Part shown: positions 24,137 through 32,121 of the stretch, in pieces
Position numbering within the stretch: the first letter of the stretch is position 1
Layout of the letters: every line of letters starts with the position of its first letter
Assembly: GCA_023428755.1 (NCBI GenBank)
Contig: JAEYWX010000001.1
Coordinates: forward strand, 186,001 to 250,000
Direction: 5' to 3'
Source: Bacteroidota bacterium
GTDB lineage: Bacteria > Bacteroidota > Bacteroidia > Chitinophagales > Chitinophagaceae
DNA length: 64,000 nucleotides
The notes under the pieces: generated by a model
Databases searched by the model: none
Told to the model about the DNA's origin: nothing
The model's input: only the letters and a program-made list of their open reading frames with translations
Program-made: the position numbers and the translations under genes

Positions 24137-26563
24137 ATGAGAAAGCTAATTGTATTGCTCTTATTGTTTCCATTTTTTACAACAGCGCAAAACCAGGCGC
24201 CGGTAAAACAGGAACTTCCCTCCATTGAAGAGAAAACAAAAAACCTGCAAAAGTATGAAGGCTACTTTCCGTTTTACTGGGATGAAACAAGCGGAAAGAT
24301 CTGGCTGGAGATCGATAAACTTGATACAGAATTTTTATACGTTGTATCACTGCCCGCAGGATTAGGTTCCAACGATATTGGTCTTGATCGTGGTTTGCTG
24401 GGCGAGGACCGTGTGGTGAAGTTCCATAAGGTGGGTCGTAAGATCTTACTTATTCAACCGAATTACAACTACCGTGCTTTATCCAATGATGCAGCCGAAC
24501 GTCGGGCTGTAGAACAGGCATTTGCACAAACTACTGTGTGGGGTTTTACGGCCGAAGCAGAAAGCAAAGGAAAAGTTTTGGTTGATGCCACTGATTTTTT
24601 GTTGCGTGATGCGATGAAAGTGAGCAATACCATCCGCCGTATGCGGCAGGGGAATTTTGTACTGGATAAAACACGCAGTGCCGTGTACCTGCCACGTACC
24701 AAAAACTTTCCGCTCAATTCCGAACTGGAAGTAACCGTTACCTATGCCAACAACGATGGTGAAGTGGGCAATTTTGTACAATCGGTGACGCCTTCGTCGG
24801 AGGCTATCACACTCCGCATCCATCATTCACTGGTGCAGTTGCCGGACAACAATTATAAACCACGGATATTTGATCCACGCAGCAGTTTTATTCCGGTTTC
24901 GTTTTACGACTATGCCTCCCCCGTTAGTGATCCCATCGAAAAACAATACATCATCCGTCATCGCTTGCAGAAAAAAGATCCATCCGCAGCAACAAGTGAA
25001 GCGGTGAAACCCATCATTTATTATCTCGATAACGGTACGCCTGAACCCATTCGTTCGGCCCTACTTGATGGTGGTAAATGGTGGAACCAGGCATTTGAAG
25101 CTGCCGGCTACAGCAATGCATTTGATGTACGTATTCTACCTGACAGTGCCGACCCGATGGATATCCGTTACAACATGATCAACTGGGTACATCGTTCCAC
25201 ACGTGGTTGGAGCTATGGCGCTTCGGTTGTTGATCCACGCACCGGTGAAATTATTAAAGGACAGGTATCGCTTGGTTCGCTGCGGGTGCGACAGGATTAT
25301 CTCATCTTCTCCGGGTTGTTATCGCCTTATGAAACAGGTATTCCGGCCGATGATCAAATGCTGAAAGCAGCTCTGGCACGATTGCGTCAGCTATCGGCCC
25401 ATGAAATTGGTCATACCATTGGACTGATGCACAACTATGCCGCCAGTGTAAGCAACCGTGCCAGTGTTATGGATTATCCGCACCCCACCATTCGTGTAAA
25501 GGCAAACGGTGACATGGATTTTTCCAGTGTGTATGATGATAAGATTGGTGATTGGGATAAAGTAGCTATCACCTGGGGTTACCGGGATTTTCCGGCAGGC
25601 ACGAATGAAAAAACGGCATTGAACAATATTCTAACGGAAGCGAATAAACGAGGATTACAGTTCATCAGCGACAGAGATGCACGTGCACCGGGTGGCTTAC
25701 ATCCGCAGGCGCATTTATGGGACAATGGTGTGAACGCAGCAGACGAATTAAAAGAAGTGATGAAAGTTCGCAGCAAAGCTTTGCAGCAGTTTGGCGAAAA
25801 AAATATTGTGCCCGGTATGCCCATGGCGATGCTGGAAGATGCCTTGGTGCCGGTGTATTTTTATCATCGCTATCAAATTGAAGCAGCTACAAAACTGGTG
25901 GGCGGCATGTATTATAATTACGCATTGCGTGGGGATGGACAACTCATCACCAAACTGCTTTCGAAAGAAGAACAACGCAACGCATTAAATTCAATTGTTG
26001 ATTGTATTGATCCTAAAGTTTTAATTATTCCTGATCGTATTGCTGCATTGATACCACCACGTCCATCGGGTTACGGAAGTTCACGGGAATTGTTCCGTAA
26101 ACGTACCGGTTTATCATTCGATCAATTGTCGCCTGCAGAAACAGCCGCCGATCTTCCCTTCTCGTTTTTATTCAATAGTGAACGACTAAATCGGATGGTT
26201 CAGCAGGAAGTAAATGGCGGATTAGGTGTGGCCGAAATGATCCAGACCCTCATCAACAAAACATGGAAAGCGCCACGCCGAACAGGTATGGAAGCATTGA
26301 TTCAGCAACAAACCGAACAGGTACTGTTGACGTACTTGCTGGCTGCATCTGTTGATGAGAATAATTCATTTCTTGTTCGTGCAACAGTATTGAAAGCAGT
26401 GAGCGATCTCAAAAAACAACTGGAGCTGCAACTCAAAACGGCCACAGGTAGTACTGCTGCTCATTTACAACTGGCACTGGAGCGCATGAAGAATCCGAAA
26501 GACGCCAAACCTACTTTGCATAAGGAAGCGCCGCCGGGTGCGCCGATTGGATGCGATCTGTAA
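24137..26563 (+). CDS. Exported zinc metalloprotease (DUF5117/DUF4953 family)
   Basis: An 808-residue secreted protein with a signal peptide (RKLIVLLLLFPFFTTAQ). After a DUF5118-like opening (YEGYFPFYWDETSGKIWLEI) it has the DUF5117 region (residues about 70-290). The catalytic zinc motif is HEIGHTIGLMHN (H-E-x-x-H-x-x-G-x-x-H, near residue 424), followed by the Met-turn SVMDYPHP near 444. This is the metzincin-like arrangement of the DUF4953 family. Residues 500-800 form the C-terminal domain, ending with a Pro-rich tail. Members are widespread in Bacteroidota; substrates are unknown. A strong terminator lies 18 bp after the stop, so it is transcribed alone. Confidence 0.92.
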   Translation: MRKLIVLLLLFPFFTTAQNQAPVKQELPSIEEKTKNLQKYEGYFPFYWDETSGKIWLEIDKLDTEFLYVVSLPAGLGSNDIGLDRGLLGEDRVVKFHKVGRKILLIQPNYNYRALSNDAAERRAVEQAFAQTTVWGFTAEAESKGKVLVDATDFLLRDAMKVSNTIRRMRQGNFVLDKTRSAVYLPRTKNFPLNSELEVTVTYANNDGEVGNFVQSVTPSSEAITLRIHHSLVQLPDNNYKPRIFDPRSSFIPVSFYDYASPVSDPIEKQYIIRHRLQKKDPSAATSEAVKPIIYYLDNGTPEPIRSALLDGGKWWNQAFEAAGYSNAFDVRILPDSADPMDIRYNMINWVHRSTRGWSYGASVVDPRTGEIIKGQVSLGSLRVRQDYLIFSGLLSPYETGIPADDQMLKAALARLRQLSAHEIGHTIGLMHNYAASVSNRASVMDYPHPTIRVKANGDMDFSSVYDDKIGDWDKVAITWGYRDFPAGTNEKTALNNILTEANKRGLQFISDRDARAPGGLHPQAHLWDNGVNAADELKEVMKVRSKALQQFGEKNIVPGMPMAMLEDALVPVYFYHRYQIEAATKLVGGMYYNYALRGDGQLITKLLSKEEQRNALNSIVDCIDPKVLIIPDRIAALIPPRPSGYGSSRELFRKRTGLSFDQLSPAETAADLPFSFLFNSERLNRMVQQEVNGGLGVAEMIQTLINKTWKAPRRTGMEALIQQQTEQVLLTYLLAASVDENNSFLVRATVLKAVSDLKKQLELQLKTATGSTAAHLQLALERMKNPKDAKPTLHKEAPPGAPIGCDL

Positions 26564-26580
26564 CAGCATAATTTTTTTAC

Positions 26581-26611
26581 AACCCTCAACTTTGTTGGGG
26601 GTTTGTTTTTT
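26581..26611 (+). terminator. Intrinsic terminator
   Basis: AACCCTCAAC pairs with GTTGGGGGTT (one G-U) across a 3-base loop and is followed by TTGTTTTTT, directly after the metalloprotease gene. Confidence 0.85.
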
Positions 26612-26753
26612 ACCACAGTAAAGGTATGTGTGAGATGTTGGCACGCAGTGAGAAAGAGATCGCAGATCTGATTGAACACAATCTTTTTTCTCTGTCAACT
26701 CCGCTTCGCAAATAGGTTGCAAACCACCCGTCTAGTTTCGTTAAAAAAATACG

Positions 26754-27107
26754 ATGATTCTCATTACACAACTCACCGCCTTGCAACCCGAAGTAAAACT
26801 ATTGCTTCCCGGAACAGCCGTTTCCTGCAGCCTCCTCAGTCAACAGCTCCACCAAACCGATCCGCAGCATCCGGCACTTACCATCGGCTGGCGGATGATC
26901 GACCGTTCACACAGTGCCGCTTCACCCGATTGCTTTGTTGTAACGGATGCAATGGAACAGGAAGGCGTTTCGTCTTTACAACCGCTCTCCCAGCTGCAAC
27001 CCAACAGCACCCATGCGTACCGGGAATTTTGTTTGAACACTGGTGATTACCGGCTCACCGGTGTGGAACAGGTAACCGTGATGCTGGAGATTGAACCGGT
27101 TTCCTGA
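26754..27107 (+). CDS. Hypothetical protein upstream of an ATE-like gene
   Basis: A 117-residue protein that I do not recognise. It has no signal peptide or membrane helix. The composition is protein-like with a mixed alpha/beta pattern: an amphipathic start (ITQLTALQPEVKLLLPG), a strand GWRMIDRSHS near residue 46 and a C-terminal strand GVEQVTVMLEIEP. It ends 59 bp before the ATE-like gene on the same strand and is probably co-transcribed with it. The upstream A/T-rich stretch holds a one-mismatch -7 box (TAGTTTCG at 26733-26740). Confidence 0.5.
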   Translation: MILITQLTALQPEVKLLLPGTAVSCSLLSQQLHQTDPQHPALTIGWRMIDRSHSAASPDCFVVTDAMEQEGVSSLQPLSQLQPNSTHAYREFCLNTGDYRLTGVEQVTVMLEIEPVS

Positions 27108-27166
27108 TCTGTGTATTGACCCAATCGATGCTTGCAGTATCTTTCCGCTGAACAGCGTTCCCTTTC

Positions 27167-27883
27167 ATGATCTATTACCAGCATTTTTATCCCGAAGCCG
27201 TGTATCCATCCCTGCTGGATGCGTATTTGAGCAAAGGCTGGTACCGTATTCAACAAATGCTGATCACCACCGATCTGATCACAAAGCAAGATGATTTTTT
27301 AGCCGTGTTCTGGCTGCGGTACCGTTTGCAACACTATCAGCACAGGACGAAAAGCAGAAAGCTGCTCCAGGCAATCCAACCGTTTACGGTCAGTATTGAG
27401 CCGCTGCAGTTTACAGAAGAGCTGGAACAACTCTATGCAGCCTACCACTCACAGCTTGATTTTGACATGAGTGAAACGGCGCAAGCCTATCTGCTGGGCG
27501 AACGCAGCGAATCGGTGTTTCATACACAGGTGCTCACCATTCGTGACGGGGACCGGTTGATTGCGGCCGGTTGTTATGATGAAGGCGCCGAATCGATGAT
27601 GGGCATTTTGAATATCTACCACCCTGGCTATAAGAAATACAGTTTGGGAAAAGTATTGCTGCTGCTGAAACTGGACGAGGCCATGCGTTTGCAGAAACGA
27701 TTTTTTTATCCCGGTTATATGAGCCTGCATTCATCCAAGTTTGATTACAAGTTATTTCCCGATCTGGCGGTTACTGAAGTGTACAACCGCTTAACCGATC
27801 AGTGGCTGCCGTATCAAACAACTGATTTGCAACAACTGCATGATTCGATGTTGATGAAGTTTTTAAAAGAGCAAAGAGGGTGA
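27167..27883 (+). CDS. GNAT-fold protein resembling the ATE/Bpt aminoacyl-tRNA-protein transferase C-domain
   Basis: A 238-residue cytoplasmic protein. Its C-terminal half carries features of the arginyl/leucyl-tRNA-protein transferase catalytic domain: a DGDRLIAAGCYDEG strand-turn, a helix after KKYSLGKVLLLLKLDEAM, and FYPGYMSLHSSKFDYKLFPD near residue 185, matching the family's Y-x-x-G-Y...S-x-x-F-x-Y-K pattern. The N-terminal Cys-rich motif of canonical Ate1/Bpt is missing. It may transfer an amino acid in an N-degron-like reaction or be an acetyltransferase of the same superfamily; the choice is inference. Confidence 0.65.
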   Translation: MIYYQHFYPEAVYPSLLDAYLSKGWYRIQQMLITTDLITKQDDFLAVFWLRYRLQHYQHRTKSRKLLQAIQPFTVSIEPLQFTEELEQLYAAYHSQLDFDMSETAQAYLLGERSESVFHTQVLTIRDGDRLIAAGCYDEGAESMMGILNIYHPGYKKYSLGKVLLLLKLDEAMRLQKRFFYPGYMSLHSSKFDYKLFPDLAVTEVYNRLTDQWLPYQTTDLQQLHDSMLMKFLKEQRG

Positions 27884-28007
27884 GTTATGTTCTGAGAATG
27901 TGTATTTTGAAGAAGCATTTATTTCCTATGTTCAATTACCCCCTAGTATCGCTGGATCCGTTTTTCTCGAAAATAAAAAACTGTGCCCCACAGTGTACCC
28001 CGAAAAT

Positions 28008-28042
28008 GAAAAAAGGCTCGTAAATCAGTGATTTACAAGCCC
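28008..28042 (-). terminator. Intrinsic terminator of tRNA-Phe
   Basis: GTAAATCA and TGATTTAC form a perfect 8-bp stem extended by a GGCT/AGCC clamp (28015-28042). On the minus strand it is followed by TTTTTT, 17 bp after the tRNA 3' end. Confidence 0.8.
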
Positions 28043-28058
28043 TTCTATCTTTTGGATG

Positions 28059-28131
28059 TGGTGTGGGCCGGGATCGAACCGGCGACACAAGGATTTTCAG
28101 TCCTTTGCTCTACCGACTGAGCTACCGCACC
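28059..28131 (-). tRNA. tRNA-Phe (GAA)
   Basis: A 73-nt cloverleaf on the minus strand with D arm TAGCTCAGTCGGTAGAGC, anticodon stem AAGGA/TCCTT with GAA, T stem GCCGG/CCGGC with TTCGATC loop and discriminator A. The acceptor strands GGTGCGG and CCACACC pair except for a C5-A68 mismatch. CCA is not encoded. Confidence 0.95.
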
Positions 28132-28428
28132 ATTCCTGAAACACGCTATTCGGTAAGTGGAAGCCTATCCTCCTGTTGTGCTTCGGGGCTGCAAATATAG
28201 AAGAATGAGTGTTAATATCGAAATCTTTAGCCTATTATTTCAAATTCAATTTATTCGCAAACACAACGTTGGTTCTAACAGACAATCTTGCTACTTGGAT
28301 TTCCTTCTGCATATCTTGTGCCTTGTAACTTGTGTCTTGTGCCTTGTGCCTTGTACCTTATTCTTTGCCTGTTTCACTAACTACTTTGAACTACCGGCTA
28401 TCAGCTAACAACTTGCTCACTTCGTTCC
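28132..28428. other. Gene-free stretch between tRNA-Phe and recQ
   Basis: About 300 bp with no plausible gene. It holds a run of CTTGTGCCTTG-type words (separately listed) and a short tract of CTACTTTGAACTACCGGCTATCAGC words just after the recQ stop (abbreviated: ACTACCGGCTATCAGC). The remainder is A+T-rich. Confidence 0.6.
28315..28361 (+). repeat. Degenerate tandem word repeat (CTTGTGCCTTG type)
   Basis: Four to five head-to-tail variants of CTTGTGCCTTGTAA / CTTGTGTCTTGTGCC / CTTGTACC. The same word occurs in reverse orientation at 5434-5461. Confidence 0.85.
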
Positions 28429-30762
28429 CTACATCCCGTACTCACTCAAAAACTTGATCCGCATGATCTTCAACTGTTCCCAGTTGTAGCCACCATCTTC
28501 CAGTTCTTGTTGGGCGATCTTTAAATCACTGGTACTGCAGGTTTTGAAATAATCGATGATCTCCTCCTGTTCGTATTCATCGAGCCATTCATCAATGGCA
28601 TAATCTAAACGCAGTTTAGTGCCGCTGGCAGCAATGGTTTCCATTTCTTCCAGCATTTCATCCATGCGCCAGCCTTTGTTTTTGGCAATGGTCTCCAGCG
28701 GAATGCGTTTGTCAATATTCTGGATCAGGTACACTTTATTGCCGCTCTTGTTCACCACACTCTTCATCACAAACTCATCGGGCTTTTCGATCTCATTCTC
28801 TTCTACATATTTCGCCACCATTTCCACAAAGGGTTTACCGTAACGGATGGCCTTACCCTTACTTACGCCTTGGCATTTTTCAAGTTCTTCCAGTGTGGTG
28901 GGATACAACGTTGCCATATCCAGCAATGAATTTTCAAGGAATATCACAAAAGGCGGTAAGCCTTTTTTCTTGGCCTCTTTCTGCCGCAGTTCCTTCAGCA
29001 TTTCAAACAACCTGTCGTCCGATGCCAACGCACCGCCACCGGCCGTTTCGCCTTCGTCATCATCGGCATTGGCTTCTTCGTACAAATTATTCAACACAAT
29101 TTTGAAACTCTTCGGCTTCTTCAAAAATGCTTCACCAACCTTGGTCATCTTCAACAAACCATATTCTTCAATATCTTTCTGAATCAAGCCGTGCAGTAAC
29201 ATCTGTCGGATGAGTGAATTCCAGAAATGCTGGTCGTTTTCTTTTCCTTTTCCAAATTCCGGCAGCTGATCATGCCTGTACATCTGGATTTGTGGTGTTA
29301 ACCGGCCCGTAATAACAGGGATCACATATTCTGTTGCAAACCGTTCGCCCAATGCTTTGATTGTTTTTAATGCAATCACAGTTTCCTCTTTTGCTTCGAT
29401 CTTTTCTTTTGGATGCAGACAATTATCACAGTTACCGCAGTTTTCTTCGGTATATTCTTCACCAAAATAATGCAGGAGTATTTTTCTCCGGCATACAGAA
29501 CTTTCTGCAAACGCAACAGTTTCCTGGATCATTTGTGCCGTTACTTCACGCTCACTAAGCGGTTTATCACGCATCAAATGCTCCAGTTTGCTTACATCTT
29601 TGTGCGAATAGTACAGGATACATTTCCCTTCCATCCCATCACGTCCTGCACGCCCTGTTTCCTGGTAATAGTTTTCGATACTCTTAGGAATATTGAAGTG
29701 GATCACAAAACGGATATCCGGTTTATCGATCCCCATTCCAAACGCAATGGTGGCCACAATTACCTGTACATCTTCATTCAAAAACTGGTCTTGTTTTTCG
29801 GCTCTCACCTTGCCATCAAAGCCTGCGTGGTAGGCCACTGCTTTAATACCATTGGCCTTCAGCATATCGGCCAGCTCTTCTGTTGTTTTTCGGTTGAGGG
29901 TGTAAATGATACCGCTCTTGCCTTTGTTCTGTGAAATAAACTTCACAATATGTTTTACCGTTTGATCTTTCTTGATCTTGGGTTGAATTTCATAATACAG
30001 ATTGCCCCTGTTGAACGATGAAATAAAAATATCAGGGTTCCGCAATCCCAGGTTCTTCACAATATCACTCTGCACTTTGGGAGTGGCCGTAGCCGTTAAT
30101 GCAATAATGGGCACATCGGGATTGATCTGGTCCATCATTTCTTTTAACCGGCGGTATTCCGGTCTGAAATCATGCCCCCACTCACTGATACAATGCGCCT
30201 CATCTACTGCGAAAAACGAAATATTGAGATCACTGAAAAATTCAAGGTTGTCCTGTTTGGTAAGTGTTTCCGGGGCTACGTACAGCATCTTGGTTTTGCC
30301 GGTAAGCAAATCATCGTGTACTTCTTTAATCTCTTTTTTGGTTAAGGTCGAATTAAGAAAGTGCGCCACATCGTCCTTACTGCTGTAACTGCGTACCAGG
30401 TCCACCTGGTTTTTCATAAGGGCGATCAACGGACTTACAATAATCGCCACACCCTCACATACCAACGCAGGCAATTGGTAACACAAACTTTTACCACCGC
30501 CGGTGGGCATAATTACAAACGTATCGTTCCCGGCCAGCAGGTTGGTGATCACCGCTTCCTGCGTGCCTTTGAAGGCATCGAATCCAAAATGTTCATGGAG
30601 GGCGGCATACAGATCAACACCGGTTTTCATAGCGGTTGATTGTTTACCGTTTGCTTTTGCACCCGTGTCGCCAGTCTGTCGGGCCGATTTTTTTGCAGTT
30701 TCCTTTGCGCCGGTTGTTGTTTTTGCCGCTTTTTGCGGAGCTTTTTTCTTAACTGTTGTCAT
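28429..30762 (-). CDS. recQ: ATP-dependent DNA helicase RecQ
   Basis: A 3'-5' helicase for recombination repair. The ATG at 30762 is preferred because GAAGGA lies 10 bp upstream; the longer frame begins with TTG. A basic Lys/Thr/Ala-rich N-terminal extension of about 45 residues precedes the helicase core. Walker A is MPTGGGKSLCYQLP, the DEAH box is FFAVDEAHCISEWGHDFRP and motif VI is YQETGRAGRDG. The zinc-binding Cys cluster (CRRKILLHYF and CGNCDNC), an RQC winged helix and an HRDC-like domain (residues about 590-670) follow. A C-terminal helical extension of about 100 residues is typical of Bacteroidota RecQ. It is divergent from the KpsF-type isomerase across 290 bp. Confidence 0.96.
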   Translation of the reverse strand: MTTVKKKAPQKAAKTTTGAKETAKKSARQTGDTGAKANGKQSTAMKTGVDLYAALHEHFGFDAFKGTQEAVITNLLAGNDTFVIMPTGGGKSLCYQLPALVCEGVAIIVSPLIALMKNQVDLVRSYSSKDDVAHFLNSTLTKKEIKEVHDDLLTGKTKMLYVAPETLTKQDNLEFFSDLNISFFAVDEAHCISEWGHDFRPEYRRLKEMMDQINPDVPIIALTATATPKVQSDIVKNLGLRNPDIFISSFNRGNLYYEIQPKIKKDQTVKHIVKFISQNKGKSGIIYTLNRKTTEELADMLKANGIKAVAYHAGFDGKVRAEKQDQFLNEDVQVIVATIAFGMGIDKPDIRFVIHFNIPKSIENYYQETGRAGRDGMEGKCILYYSHKDVSKLEHLMRDKPLSEREVTAQMIQETVAFAESSVCRRKILLHYFGEEYTEENCGNCDNCLHPKEKIEAKEETVIALKTIKALGERFATEYVIPVITGRLTPQIQMYRHDQLPEFGKGKENDQHFWNSLIRQMLLHGLIQKDIEEYGLLKMTKVGEAFLKKPKSFKIVLNNLYEEANADDDEGETAGGGALASDDRLFEMLKELRQKEAKKKGLPPFVIFLENSLLDMATLYPTTLEELEKCQGVSKGKAIRYGKPFVEMVAKYVEENEIEKPDEFVMKSVVNKSGNKVYLIQNIDKRIPLETIAKNKGWRMDEMLEEMETIAASGTKLRLDYAIDEWLDEYEQEEIIDYFKTCSTSDLKIAQQELEDGGYNWEQLKIMRIKFLSEYGM

Positions 30763-30823
30763 CACTTGTTTTCCTTCACTCTTTGGTTTTACAAACTGGA
30801 CTTTCGTAAGCAAGTTGTATAAG

Positions 30824-30842
30824 AAAGTACGGACCGTACTTT
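30824..30842. promoter_or_regulatory. Perfect 19-bp palindrome upstream of recQ
   Basis: AAAGTACGG-A-CCGTACTTT is a 9+1+9 bp perfect dyad, 62 bp before the recQ start, in the recQ/kdsD divergent region. It is the size of a repressor operator; alternatively it is a small hairpin in the leader RNA. The regulator is unknown. Confidence 0.5.
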
Positions 30843-31039
30843 TTTGGAAAGGGGCACGAAGTTACTGAAAACAGGGGAGCTTAGCCCTCTCCATTCGTCA
30901 AATTCCTGCTAAAAAAGTCCAATGCAGAAGATAGTTCATTTTTAGCATATATGTGCTGCGAAATTTGCACATCCGCTGCTGCAACCACCCCGTTTTTGCT
31001 TTTCTCAGCCGGCTTCTTTTCTTTTCTGTTGATTTAAAG

Positions 31040-31047
31040 TAGGTTTG
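31040..31047 (+). promoter_or_regulatory. -7 box (TAGGTTTG) of kdsD
   Basis: An exact TAnnTTTG match ends 7 bp before the ATG of the isomerase gene, implying a very short or absent leader. Confidence 0.55.
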
Positions 31048-31054
31048 CCCCGCT

Positions 31055-32029
31055 ATGGCAGCAAAACAACATATCGATCCGGTAGAAACGGCCCGCCGCA
31101 CCATTGCACTTGAGGCAGGGGCCATTGAAGCATTAGCCGGCCAGCTAACCAATGATTTTGCACGTATTTGCAGTGTGATCCTGGAAGCGAAAGGCAGGCT
31201 CATTGTAAGCGGCATCGGTAAAAGTGCAGTGATAGCCCAGAAGATCGTAGCCACACTCAACTCCACCGGCACACCGGCCGTGTACCTGCATGCAGCCGAA
31301 GCCATTCATGGCGATCTTGGTATGATCCTGCAACACGATGTGGTGATGATCATCAGCAAGAGCGGTGAAAGTCCCGAGATCAAAGTGCTTACACAGTTGG
31401 TAAAGAATTTTGGTAATCCGGTAATTGGCATGGTCGGTAACATTGATTCCTACCTCGCAAAGCAAAGCGATTTTGTACTCAACACAACGGTTAGCCAGGA
31501 AGCTTGCCCCAATAACTTGGCTCCCACCAGCAGCACCACGGCACAAATGGTGATGGGTGATGCACTGGCAGTAGCGTTAATGGAGCTGCGTGGATTTAAG
31601 AGTGAAGATTTTGCCAAGTTCCATCCCGGCGGCGCATTAGGTAAAAAACTCTACCTGCGGGTGGCCGATCTGTATATCAACAACGAGCAACCGAAAGTGG
31701 CTCCCACCGCTTCGCTCAAAGAAGTGATCGTTGAGATTTCCAAAAAACGATTGGGTGTTACGGCCGTTGTAGGAGAGCAGGATGATTTATTGGGTGTTAT
31801 AACCGATGGTGATCTCCGCAGGATGCTGGAAAAAAATCATCCACTGGATGCAATTGCAGCTTCCGAAATCATGAGCCGCCACCCAAAAACCATCCAGGCC
31901 GATGCACTGGCCATTGATGCAATGGAATTAATGCGGGAAAATAATATCAGTCAATTACTGGTTGTTAACAACAAACAATATCTGGGAGTTATACATTTGC
32001 ACGATTTAATTAAAGAAGGTTTGATATAA
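31055..32029 (+). CDS. kdsD: KpsF/GutQ family D-arabinose-5-phosphate isomerase
   Basis: Converts ribulose 5-phosphate to arabinose 5-phosphate, the precursor of Kdo in lipopolysaccharide. The 324-residue protein has a SIS sugar-isomerase domain with GKSAVIAQKIVATLNSTGTP near residue 53, HGDLGMI (catalytic His of EAIHGDLG near 86), SKSGESPEI near 108 and the signature FHPGGALGKK near 190. Two CBS domains (about 205-320) contain GVITDGDLRRML and GVIHLHDLIKEG. All features match KdsD/KpsF. It stands upstream of mannose-1-phosphate guanylyltransferase, another envelope-sugar gene. Confidence 0.95.
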   Translation: MAAKQHIDPVETARRTIALEAGAIEALAGQLTNDFARICSVILEAKGRLIVSGIGKSAVIAQKIVATLNSTGTPAVYLHAAEAIHGDLGMILQHDVVMIISKSGESPEIKVLTQLVKNFGNPVIGMVGNIDSYLAKQSDFVLNTTVSQEACPNNLAPTSSTTAQMVMGDALAVALMELRGFKSEDFAKFHPGGALGKKLYLRVADLYINNEQPKVAPTASLKEVIVEISKKRLGVTAVVGEQDDLLGVITDGDLRRMLEKNHPLDAIAASEIMSRHPKTIQADALAIDAMELMRENNISQLLVVNNKQYLGVIHLHDLIKEGLI

Positions 32030-32080
32030 AAAAGAGGAGTGGTTAGTGGTAAGTTGTGAGTAGACAGTTTTAAAGCTGCA

Positions 32081-32121
32081 TTCACTATTCACCATTCACC
32101 ATTCACCATTGACTACTCACC
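32081..32121 (+). repeat. Degenerate tandem word repeat (CATTCACCATT type)
   Basis: Successive ATTCACTATTC, ACCATTCACC, ATTCACCATT and GACTACTCACC words run up to the start codon of the guanylyltransferase gene. Upstream at 32056-32063 GTGAGTAG is the inverted form of CTACTCAC, so part of the tract could fold back. Confidence 0.85.

Noticed and set aside
26672..27046. 124-residue frame overlapping the 117-residue hypothetical
   Set aside because: Arg/Thr-rich in the alternative frame; the 26754-27107 frame has the better composition and position.
28315..28361. CRISPR-like array
   Set aside because: Units are 11-14 bp, degenerate and without spacers; no cas genes are in the window.
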